Source of the DNA: Gordonia sp. UBA5067
GTDB lineage: Bacteria; Actinomycetota; Actinomycetes; Mycobacteriales; Mycobacteriaceae
Direction: 5' to 3'
DNA length: 39,626 bases
Assembly (NCBI RefSeq): GCF_002414845.1
Contig: NZ_DIAX01000045.1
Location: forward strand, 169,383 to 209,008
The position numbers and the translations under genes are program-made. Shown here piece after piece: positions 32,547 through 39,626 of this stretch; position 1 is the stretch's first letter, and each line of letters opens with the position of its first letter. Below the pieces are notes generated by a model, which ran no database searches, was not told where the DNA came from, and saw only the letters and a list, made by a program, of their open reading frames with translations.

Positions 32547-33893
32547 ATGACGACCCCAGATCTGACGACGACAGCCGGCCCAGGCCGCTGGTTCACCCCG
32601 CGCCACATCGTCGGGATCGTGCTCGGCACGGTTCTCGCGCTGATCGCCGGCTCCGTGCTCTGGTGGGCATTCTCCGGCATTGGCACGACGACGATCAACG
32701 CGACGTTCAAGCGCTCGATCGGCATCTATCCGGGCACCGACGTGAAGATGCTCGGCGTGCCGGTCGGCGACGTCCGGAGCGTGCGGCCCGACGGTGACCG
32801 CGTGCATGTCACGATGCGCGTGCAGCGCGGTTTGAAGCTGCCCGCGAACGTTCGGGCGGTGCAGGTGGCGCCGTCGGTCGTGGCAGACCGATACGTCCAG
32901 CTCACCCCGGCCTTCACCGGTGGTCCGCAGGCTTCGCGGAACATCACGCTCGGTATCGATCAGACGATGGTGCCGGTGGAGATCGATGAGCTCTACGCGA
33001 ACCTGCAGCGCTTGTCCAAGTCCTTGGGTCCCAACGGCGTGAATGCCAAGCACGGGGACAAGGAAGGCGCGGTCAGCGAGTTCGTCCGCGTTGGTGCCGA
33101 TAACCTGCGCGGCAACGGTGAGAAGCTCGGATCGGCGTTCGAGAATATGTCTAAGGCGGCGACGACGCTCGCCGATTCCAGTGGCAACCTCGTCGACACG
33201 ATCAAGCAGCTCAACACGTTCGTCGGGGCACTCGACGAGAACGATGCGCAGGTGCGGCAGTTCAACACGCAGATGGCGTCCTTCAACACCTTCCTGTCCG
33301 GTGAGCGCCAGCAGCTGGCGCAGGCATTGGCCACTCTCTCGGTCGCGCTGGGCGACGTTGCGCGGTTCGTGAACAACAACCAGCAGATCATCGGCGACAC
33401 GGTGCGTTCGCTGCAGCCGACGACGGCAACCCTGCGGGCCAATCAGCAGTCGCTGAAGGAGATCTTCACCGTGCTCCCGGTCACCGTGTCGAACCTGATC
33501 AACGCCTACGACGCCGAATCGGGCACGCTCGCCATGCGGCTGACGATTGAGGATCTGCAAAACCTGTTGGCGGCGCAGTGCAAGCTGGTCAATCCAGGCA
33601 GCATCATGCCGGGCACCCAGCCGTTCCTCGAGTGGCAGCACAAGATGGCTCCGATTATCAGCCACTGCACCGACATCGCCGCGCAGATCAAGGCCGGCAC
33701 CAGCCCGATGCTGCCCGTGCTGCCGTTCGGCATCATGAGCAACGACAAGACGCAGCGCTACGCGGTGCCCGGCACGCGCCCGGGCCGTCCCGATCCGGGG
33801 ATGTCGGTGCCCCAGCCGACGACACCGAATCCGCAGACCCCGCGCCCGTCCACGCCGAAGCCGTCCCAGGCCCCGGAGAGGGGAGGCAACTGA
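32547..33893 (+). CDS. mceD: MceD-type protein, mce locus 2
   Basis: This 448-residue Mce subunit has an N-terminal membrane helix (about residues 20-42), an MCE domain (INATFKRSIGIYPGTDVKMLGVP), a helical region, and a C-terminus with Cys pairs (AQCKLV and SHCTDIA) and a Pro-rich tail (TPNPQTPRPSTPKPSQ). It starts at ATG 32547, directly after the mceC stop. Confidence 0.92.
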   Translation: MTTPDLTTTAGPGRWFTPRHIVGIVLGTVLALIAGSVLWWAFSGIGTTTINATFKRSIGIYPGTDVKMLGVPVGDVRSVRPDGDRVHVTMRVQRGLKLPANVRAVQVAPSVVADRYVQLTPAFTGGPQASRNITLGIDQTMVPVEIDELYANLQRLSKSLGPNGVNAKHGDKEGAVSEFVRVGADNLRGNGEKLGSAFENMSKAATTLADSSGNLVDTIKQLNTFVGALDENDAQVRQFNTQMASFNTFLSGERQQLAQALATLSVALGDVARFVNNNQQIIGDTVRSLQPTTATLRANQQSLKEIFTVLPVTVSNLINAYDAESGTLAMRLTIEDLQNLLAAQCKLVNPGSIMPGTQPFLEWQHKMAPIISHCTDIAAQIKAGTSPMLPVLPFGIMSNDKTQRYAVPGTRPGRPDPGMSVPQPTTPNPQTPRPSTPKPSQAPERGGN

Positions 33894-35257
33894 TGCGATT
33901 GATTAAATCCGCCACAGTCGCAGCCGTTGCCGCCACGACCGTCGGTTTGGTGTCGGCGTGCAGCGGCCTGCAGCAGGTGCCGTTGCCCGGTGGCGTGAAC
34001 GTGGGCGACAACGCGGTTGCGTACAAGGTGAAGTTCGACGACATCCTGGACTTGGTGCCGCAGTCGTTGGTGAAGATGGACGGAGTCGTCGTCGGCCGGA
34101 TCACCACGATCACGATCGAGCCAGACGAGTGGCAGGCCACGGTCAACATCCTCGTCCGCAACAACGTCAAGCTGACCGACCAGGTGCATGCCGCCGTGCA
34201 GCAGACCGCCCTGCTGGGCGAGAAGTTCGTCGGGTTGAGCGAGCCGCCGAACGCGAAGGGGGCGGCGCCGCAGAACCCGGCCAGCCCGATCACCGGTCTG
34301 GATTCGCAAGGCCATCCCCGCACCCGGACCGCAACCGATATCGAGCAGGTGCTCGGTGCCATGTCGATGTTGCTGAACAACGGTGGTCTCAATCAGTTGC
34401 AGCCGGTCGTCAGCGAGTTGACGAAGGCGTTGGAAACGGCGACGGTCACTCGGACCGGGAGCGACGGCAAGTCTTACACGGTCAACAAGACGCGTAGTCT
34501 GCTGCGGCAGACCGACAAGCTGATCACGAGTCTGAACAAGCAACGCGACGACATCGTGACGGCGATCGATGGTTTGGCCCGGCTGTCGACGAGGACCGCG
34601 GCACAGACCTCGCAGATCGAGCAGATCCTCGAACAGCTGCCCGCCGGTGTGCAGGTGCTGGAGGCGCAGCGGCCGCAACTGGTCGAGCTGCTGACCAAGC
34701 TCGACAAGCTCGGTGTCGTCGGAGTCGACGTGTTGGGTAGGTCTCGCGAGGCGATCATCTCCGACCTCAAGGCGCTGCGTCCGATCCTGTCGGCGTTGGC
34801 GAAGTCGATGCCCGATGTGATCACCGCCGCCCCGCTGATGCTCACCATTCCGTTCCCGGACTGGTTGACCCCGGCCGCAAAGGGCGACTCAACGAACCTG
34901 TTCATGACGCTGGACCTGCGGCTCCTCAACCAACTCGAGGCGCTCGGCGTCGGCCAGGGCCAACCGATCTACTCGCCGCCCAAGGCGCGCAACATCCCCG
35001 TCGATGCGGCGAACCCGTATTACAAGGGCAACGGCCCGCGCTGGGGCTGGCCGACGGTCGGTTTGCTGCCGCCGCCGCCGAACTCGCGGATCGGCCCGTG
35101 GACGCCGCCATCATACGGCGGTTACGCGCCCGTTCCATCGCGGCATCCCTCGGCGGGGCAGCAGCGCATGCGTCGCCCGCAGTACATCGTGTTGACACCG
35201 CCCAAGCCCGGTCAAACGCCGATCGACGGCCCCCTTTCGATGTTGGGAGATCGGTGA
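33893..35257 (+). CDS. mceE: MceE-type lipoprotein, mce locus 2
   Basis: This 454-residue Mce subunit has a clear lipobox VSAC with the lipidated cysteine at residue 23, and an MCE domain (VAYKVKFDDILDLVPQSLVKMDG). The C-terminus is Pro-rich (from about residue 370, PIYSPPKARNIPVD, later LTPPKPGQTP). ATG 33893 shares one base with the mceD stop codon. The open frame upstream of it lies in mceD and is not part of the gene. Confidence 0.93.
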   Translation: MRLIKSATVAAVAATTVGLVSACSGLQQVPLPGGVNVGDNAVAYKVKFDDILDLVPQSLVKMDGVVVGRITTITIEPDEWQATVNILVRNNVKLTDQVHAAVQQTALLGEKFVGLSEPPNAKGAAPQNPASPITGLDSQGHPRTRTATDIEQVLGAMSMLLNNGGLNQLQPVVSELTKALETATVTRTGSDGKSYTVNKTRSLLRQTDKLITSLNKQRDDIVTAIDGLARLSTRTAAQTSQIEQILEQLPAGVQVLEAQRPQLVELLTKLDKLGVVGVDVLGRSREAIISDLKALRPILSALAKSMPDVITAAPLMLTIPFPDWLTPAAKGDSTNLFMTLDLRLLNQLEALGVGQGQPIYSPPKARNIPVDAANPYYKGNGPRWGWPTVGLLPPPPNSRIGPWTPPSYGGYAPVPSRHPSAGQQRMRRPQYIVLTPPKPGQTPIDGPLSMLGDR

Positions 35258-35258
35258 T

Positions 35259-36506
35259 ATGACGCGAATGGTCAAGATCCAACTGGTCCTTTTCACCATC
35301 CTTGGTCTGGTTGCGATGCTCTACGCCGGTGCCAAGTACGCGCGGCTGCCGCGCCTGGTCGGCCTCTCCGAGTTCCCGATCACGGTGCAAATGCCTGAAT
35401 CGGGCGGCTTGTTCGCCAATGCTGAGGTGACCTACCAGGGCGTACCAGTCGGCCGTGTTCAGTCGATACAGCTGACCAAGGACGGCGTGAACGCCAACGT
35501 CCAGATCCGGCGCGGTGCGCCGAAGATTCCGGCGTCGGCGGCCGCGGTCGTCGCGTCGCGCTCTGCGATCGGTGAGCAGTACCTCGACCTGCGTCCTAAG
35601 ACTGCCAGCGGGCCGTTCATGACGTCCGGATCGTTGATCAAGGCGCAGGACGTCACCCTCCCGCCGCCGTTGGAGGATGTCGTGAACTCGGCGTTGGACT
35701 TCGCGGAGTCGGTGCCGGTGGATGATCTGCGAACGGTTGTCGAGGAACTGGGCAAGGCATTCAACGGCCAGGGGGAGAACCTGACCCGGTTGGTGACCTC
35801 GCTGAACACCTTGTCCAAGGCGGGGTATGACTCGCTGGGCGACACGATCGCGCTGCTCCAGCACTCGAACCGCGTCCTGGCAACGCAGGCGGACCAGTCG
35901 GATGCGATTCTCGCGTGGTCGAAGAACTTGGACCTGGTCACCGCGACACTGGCCTCGGCCGACCCGGATGTTCGGCGACTCCTGTCGACCGGACAGGCGT
36001 CGGCGATGGCACTGTCGAACCTCCTGCAGCAGCAAGGCGGGGATATCACGAAGGTCGTCAAGGATCTGGGTTCGGTGGTGAAGACCGCGATTGCGCCGAC
36101 CGGCTGGTCCTCGAACGCACTTTTCGCGATGTTGTCGGCGCTGTCGGCGGGATCGCACTCGCCGGCGCCCGGAGACGGCCAGATTCACTTCGGTGTCGTA
36201 CTGGAGATGAATAACCCGGCGGCGTGCACGCAGGGCTACGAGTCGACACAGGTCATGATCGACGCGATCAAGCGCAAGAATCCGTCGTTCGACATCAACT
36301 ATGACGACTTCCCGCTGAACCTGAATGCACGCTGTACAGTGCCGCAGGGCTCGCCGACGGGTGTTCGCGGAGCAGCCCGGGCGTCCCTGGCGAACCCGAA
36401 CATCCCACAGCCGTGGGATAACAAGCCGAAGAAGGATCCGGATCGTCTCGATCTGAATCCGCTGGCGTCGCAGTTGGCCTGGCTCCTCGGCGTACACACG
36501 AAGTAG
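35259..36506 (+). CDS. mceF: MceF-type protein, mce locus 2
   Basis: This 415-residue last Mce subunit has a membrane helix (about residues 7-25), an MCE domain (PITVQMPESGGLFANAEVTYQGVPVG), a helical region, and a C-terminal domain with two cysteines (PAACTQGY and ARCTVPQG). It starts 1 nt after mceE. A gap of 93 nt with its own -10-like element separates it from the mas genes. Confidence 0.93.
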   Translation: MTRMVKIQLVLFTILGLVAMLYAGAKYARLPRLVGLSEFPITVQMPESGGLFANAEVTYQGVPVGRVQSIQLTKDGVNANVQIRRGAPKIPASAAAVVASRSAIGEQYLDLRPKTASGPFMTSGSLIKAQDVTLPPPLEDVVNSALDFAESVPVDDLRTVVEELGKAFNGQGENLTRLVTSLNTLSKAGYDSLGDTIALLQHSNRVLATQADQSDAILAWSKNLDLVTATLASADPDVRRLLSTGQASAMALSNLLQQQGGDITKVVKDLGSVVKTAIAPTGWSSNALFAMLSALSAGSHSPAPGDGQIHFGVVLEMNNPAACTQGYESTQVMIDAIKRKNPSFDINYDDFPLNLNARCTVPQGSPTGVRGAARASLANPNIPQPWDNKPKKDPDRLDLNPLASQLAWLLGVHTK

Positions 36507-36584
36507 CCCGGTGGCGGCGGTGTCCCAGGCGAGACCGCGACGTCGGCCTCGTAGCGAGATTCGCCCCGGGCACGACGACGCGGA

Positions 36585-36590
36585 TAGGGT
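36585..36590 (+). promoter_or_regulatory. Possible -10 before the mas genes of locus 2
   Basis: TAGGGT ends 9 nt before ATG 36600; there is no ribosome-binding site. The pair of mas genes may be transcribed from here as a leaderless mRNA in addition to read-through. Confidence 0.4.
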
Positions 36591-36599
36591 GGTGCGGAT

Positions 36600-37373
36600 A
36601 TGACTGACGAGAAGAATCCCGACGAGAAGGCGGCCGGCGGCACGGCCGACGCGATCGATCCGATCCACCGGGACGACGACACCGCGTCGTCGTCCGACGT
36701 GGCCGACGAGAAAGCTGAGGTGGCCGACGATGTGGCCAGCGAAGCCGACGAGACGGCAGTCGACGGTGACCCCGCGCGGGTCAGGTCCACGCGCTCGTCG
36801 GTTCTGCCGAGTGGAACCTGGATGGTGGCGAGCCTGATCGCTGTTGTCGGGCTCGTCCTCGGCGTCGTCGGCGGTATCATCGGTGTCCGCGCCTACCTCG
36901 ACGGCGGGACGGTCCGGGTGCGCGATGCGGTCCTGGCCACCGCCGAGACCGCCGCGATGAACGTGACCACCATCGACCCGAAGAATCCGGACAAGTTCAA
37001 GCAGAACGTGGAGTCTGTGCTGACCGGCCGGGCACTTCAGGAACTGAAGGGCAAGGGCTTCCAAGAGGTGCTCGAGCGCAAGGATGCGCCTGGCCGGCTT
37101 GAGGGCCGCGTTCGGCGCAGCGCGGCCACCGAGGTCAATCGCGGCGACAAGGCGGGGAAGGCCCTCGTGTACGTCGACGTCGTCGCGAAGGCGCCGGGAC
37201 AACCCGACGTCCCCCAGACGATGGGCTTTCTCATCTCAGTCCGAGAAATCGACGGCAAGTACATGGCGGATGCGATCACCGCTTTCAACCCGATCTCGTA
37301 TGCCGATCAGCAGCGGGCGAATCAGGGTGGCGCACAACCGAATCCGAATCAGCAACGGCCCGGTGGTAACTGA
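36600..37373 (+). CDS. Mce-associated membrane protein 1, locus 2
   Basis: This 257-residue protein has an acidic N-terminal tail of about 70 residues (many Asp, Glu, Ala), one membrane helix (about residues 75-99) and an exported domain (RVRDAVLATAETAAMNVTTID, then YVDVVAKAPG) that ends in a Gln/Asn-rich stretch. This is the Mas/Mam layout found after mceF in actinobacteria. It overlaps the next gene by one base. Confidence 0.83.
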   Translation: MTDEKNPDEKAAGGTADAIDPIHRDDDTASSSDVADEKAEVADDVASEADETAVDGDPARVRSTRSSVLPSGTWMVASLIAVVGLVLGVVGGIIGVRAYLDGGTVRVRDAVLATAETAAMNVTTIDPKNPDKFKQNVESVLTGRALQELKGKGFQEVLERKDAPGRLEGRVRRSAATEVNRGDKAGKALVYVDVVAKAPGQPDVPQTMGFLISVREIDGKYMADAITAFNPISYADQQRANQGGAQPNPNQQRPGGN

Positions 37374-38203
37374 TGTCCGAGATGCCTCCGAAGAAGAAGC
37401 GCCCCCGCGTCGCGGGCCAGCCGCGCCCGGGTGCGGATCGAACCGGTCGCCCGCCCAGCCCTCGGCCGCCTACCGGTGCCGTGCGCCGCGCGCCTATTGA
37501 GCGCCTTGATCCGGGTGCGCAGGCACCGACGGGCAAGATCGCCAAGACGGCGCCGACACGGGCCTCGACGACCAAGTCCACCGCCAAAACGGCGGGCAAG
37601 GGCACCGCGCTCCCGGCCGGTGACGGCGAGCAGGGCGGCAGCGGTAAGCCCGGCGTCACCAAATCGGCCCCGAGTCGCCTCCGCGCGACGGACTCGGCAA
37701 CGTCGCGCGGCCCGGTCTTCCTCGCCGCCGCGGGCATCATCGCGCTGGTGGTCGGGCTGTTGGGCCTGTGGCACCCGGGGGCCGGGAACGGCGAAGACAA
37801 GAGCTTTGTCGACCAGTCCGCGACATCGGAGGTTCTCGGACAGATCGAGACGGCGGCGTGCGCCATTCTCGGCCCGCGCCGCGGCGAGACGATCGACAAG
37901 TGGATCGCCACCTCGCGCGCCGTCCTGGTCGGCCCGGCTCGCGCCGAGTGGGAGAAGCAAATGCCCACCAACCGCGACGTCATCCAGCAGACGCAGCAGA
38001 CAAATGAGTGTCGCGTCGACGCGATCGGGCTCCGCGGGCTGACCGGCGGCGGCGACGGCTCCACCGCCCAGGTGCTCGGCAGCCTCGTACTCAGTATGAA
38101 TCAGGGCGCGACAGCGGCCGGCAGCATCGTCGTCGGGATCCAGTACCAGGTTCTCCGGCAAGACGGAAAGTGGAAGATTACCCGCGTCGACGCCTGGGGC
38201 TGA
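37373..38203 (+). CDS. Mce-associated membrane protein 2, locus 2
   Basis: This 276-residue protein has a long basic, Pro/Lys/Thr-rich N-terminal tail (about 110 residues, MPPKKKRPR onward), a membrane helix (about residues 114-133), and an exported domain with two cysteines (TAACAIL and NECRVD). It ends in GIQYQVLRQDGKWKITRVDAWG, a beta-rich pattern shared with other Mas proteins. The basic tail contrasts with the acidic tail of its partner and the two could pair electrostatically in the cytoplasm. Confidence 0.8.
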   Translation: MSEMPPKKKRPRVAGQPRPGADRTGRPPSPRPPTGAVRRAPIERLDPGAQAPTGKIAKTAPTRASTTKSTAKTAGKGTALPAGDGEQGGSGKPGVTKSAPSRLRATDSATSRGPVFLAAAGIIALVVGLLGLWHPGAGNGEDKSFVDQSATSEVLGQIETAACAILGPRRGETIDKWIATSRAVLVGPARAEWEKQMPTNRDVIQQTQQTNECRVDAIGLRGLTGGGDGSTAQVLGSLVLSMNQGATAAGSIVVGIQYQVLRQDGKWKITRVDAWG

Positions 38204-38347
38204 CCGAGTGCCGCCGGCGTCGGCTCGCCGCGAGAACTCCTACCCGAATTTTCCCGAAATGCTTGACGTTCGCGTCCCGACCGGTCAATCTAATTGCGAC
38301 GACCGCGCACTCTTTGCCAGCGCGCGCGGAATCACCATCGACGCGAC

Positions 38348-38378
38348 TTGACAAAGGTCGCTAGATTTCTGATACAGT
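38348..38378 (+). promoter_or_regulatory. Candidate rpoB promoter
   Basis: TTGACA (38348-38353) is a perfect -35. TACAGT (38373-38378) is a fair -10 with a spacer of 19 nt; GATACA two bases earlier would give 17. A second TTGACG at 38264-38269 has a weak -10 17 nt later. The 336-nt gap between the last mas gene and rpoB holds no gene, and the leader would be about 155 nt. Confidence 0.6.
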
Positions 38379-38539
38379 TGGACGTTGCGCTGGCTGCCTC
38401 CTGTCCACATTTGATCCGCCCGTTCCGCACGCGTTGTGCTGTTATCGAGCGTTTCGCCCTGTCAGGTCGCCAGACCAGCGACACAGGCGCAAGCCCACCT
38501 CGTAGCAGCTAGTCAACTTTCGTGTTGGAAGGACGCATC

Positions 38540-39626
38540 TTGGCACCCAACCGCCAGTCCACCTCAACCACTTCGATCCCGGGCGCACCGCACCGCGCCT
38601 CGTTCGCAAAAATTTCCGAGCCGCTGGAAGTCCCCGGACTACTCGATGTTCAGTTGGATTCGTTCCAGTGGCTCGTCGGCTCCGACAAGTGGCGGTCCGA
38701 AGCGCTTGTCCGCGGCGAGGAGAATCCGGAAGGCGGACTGGAGTCGATCCTGCGCGAGCTGTCCCCGATCGAGGACTTCTCCGGCTCCATGTCCTTGTCG
38801 TTCTCCGACCCGCACTTCGAGGACGTGAAGGCGAGCATCGCGGAGTGCAAGGACAAGGACATGACCTACGCGGCGCCGTTGTTCGTCACCGCGGAGTTCA
38901 TCAACAACAACACCGGTGAGATCAAGTCGCAGACGGTGTTCATGGGCGACTTCCCGATCATGACCGACAAGGGCAGCTTCGTCATCAACGGCACCGAGCG
39001 GGTGGTGGTGAGCCAGCTCGTCCGCAGTCCCGGTGTCTACTACGACTCCGCCATCGACAAGACCACCGAGAAGACACTGCATTCGGTCAAGGTGATTCCC
39101 GGCCGCGGCGCGTGGCTTGAGTTCGATATCGACAAGCGCGATACCGTCGGCGTGCGGATCGACCGCAAGCGACGCCAGCCGGTCACGGTGCTACTCAAGG
39201 CGCTCGGTCTGACCACCGAGGAGATCAAGGAGCGTTTCGGCTTCTCCGAGATCATGATGTCGACGCTGGAGAAGGACCCCGCGTCCAACTCGGACGAAGC
39301 GCTGTTGGAGGTCTACCGCAAGCTGCGCCCGGGTGAGCCGCCGACCAAGGAATCCGCCGAGGCGCTGTTGGAGAACCTGTTCTTCAAGGAGAAGCGCTAC
39401 GACCTTGCTCGTGTCGGCCGTTACAAGGTCAACAAGAAGCTGGGGCTGACCGACAACCCGATGAACGGTCCGTCCACGCTGACGACCGAGGACATCGTCG
39501 CGATCGTCGAGTACCTCGTCCGGCTGCACGATGCTGATCCGCATGTGACGCCGCTGGCCAAGGTGGCCGGCCCCGATGCGCTCGAGGTGCCGATTGAGGT
39601 CGACGACATCGACCACTTCGGCAACC
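38540..39626 (+). CDS. rpoB: DNA-directed RNA polymerase subunit beta (5' part)
   Basis: The first 362 codons of the RNA polymerase beta subunit are present and the frame runs off the window. TTG 38540 is the start: GGAAGGA lies 6 nt upstream and mycobacterial rpoB also uses TTG. Typical segments are [20 protein letters not shown], then [31 protein letters not shown], and [20 protein letters not shown] followed by [16 protein letters not shown]. The rifampicin-resistance region lies beyond the window. rplJ-rplL lie 13 kb upstream, separated by mce locus 2. Confidence 0.97.
   Translation, partial: MAPNRQSTSTTSIPGAPHRASFAKISEPLEVPGLLDVQLDSFQWLVGSDKWRSEALVRGEENPEGGLESILRELSPIEDFSGSMSLSFSDPHFEDVKASIAECKDKDMTYAAPLFVTAEFINNNTGEIKSQTVFMGDFPIMTDKGSFVINGTERVVVSQLVRSPGVYYDSAIDKTTEKTLHSVKVIPGRGAWLEFDIDKRDTVGVRIDRKRRQPVTVLLKALGLTTEEIKERFGFSEIMMSTLEKDPASNSDEALLEVYRKLRPGEPPTKESAEALLENLFFKEKRYDLARVGRYKVNKKLGLTDNPMNGPSTLTTEDIVAIVEYLVRLHDADPHVTPLAKVAGPDALEVPIEVDDIDHFGN

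Noticed and set aside
31392..33665. A minus-strand open frame of 757 codons opposite mceC and mceD
   Set aside because: Its translation is rich in Arg, Gly and His with no family pattern, while the plus strand has clear Mce proteins. It is a codon-bias shadow.
34926..37202. A minus-strand open frame of 758 codons opposite mceE, mceF and mas
   Set aside because: Same reason: low-complexity Arg-rich translation antisense to well-supported genes.

Overview
The window is high-GC actinobacterial DNA, most likely from a mycolic-acid-containing genus of Mycobacteriales. A Gordonia/Williamsia-like organism is my best guess; the genus is inferred and I did not run a search. The reasons are: the order tRNA-Met, rpmG, hadAB, tRNA-Trp, secE, nusG, rplK, rplA; rplJ-rplL and rpoB further along; a TTG-started rpoB; two mce loci; an mceG/mkl ATPase gene; and many apparently leaderless genes with a TAnnnT -10 element 6-8 nt before the start codon.

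Layout. (1) 1-4.4 kb: the 3' part of tRNA-Met, rpmG, a fused HadA-HadB dehydratase, tRNA-Trp, then secE-nusG-rplK-rplA, closed by a strong terminator. (2) 4.4-11.1 kb: small, mostly single-gene units (a membrane-anchored hypothetical protein, an SDR-acyl-CoA dehydrogenase pair, a secreted lipase, a DUF2786-type protein, L-lactate dehydrogenase, a putative metallohydrolase). (3) 11.2-20.1 kb: mce locus 1, in the unusual order yrbEB-mceABCDEF-mas-yrbEA, with an in-frame TGA in mceC. (4) 20.3-23.8 kb: two minus-strand genes, a CocE/NonD-type hydrolase and a GH76 glycosidase. (5) 23.8-25.2 kb: rplJ-rplL with an L10 leader and attenuator. (6) 25.5-25.9 kb: a small membrane protein. (7) 26.1-38.2 kb: mce locus 2 in the canonical order, headed by its ATPase: mceG-yrbEA-yrbEB-mceABCDEF-mas-mas. 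(8) 38.5 kb to the end: the first 362 codons of rpoB behind a plausible housekeeping promoter.

How the genes fit together. Two blocks of essential information-processing genes (L11/L1 and L10/L12-rpoB) flank a lipid-oriented accessory region. The Mce loci encode ABC-type lipid importers: YrbE permeases, a Mce protein complex reaching across the periplasm, and the MceG ATPase. The lipase, CocE-like hydrolase, acyl-CoA dehydrogenase and SDR could feed or process imported lipids, but only proximity links them. mceG is the only ATPase gene of this type in the window and may energise both transporters.

Most notable: the nonsense codon in mceC of locus 1; the split yrbEB...yrbEA permease genes in that locus; a perfect CRP-type palindrome placed for class II activation of the lipase gene; a run of leaderless transcription units; the HadA-HadB fusion with no hadC beside it; and matching GC-rich terminator stems before rplJ and after rplL.
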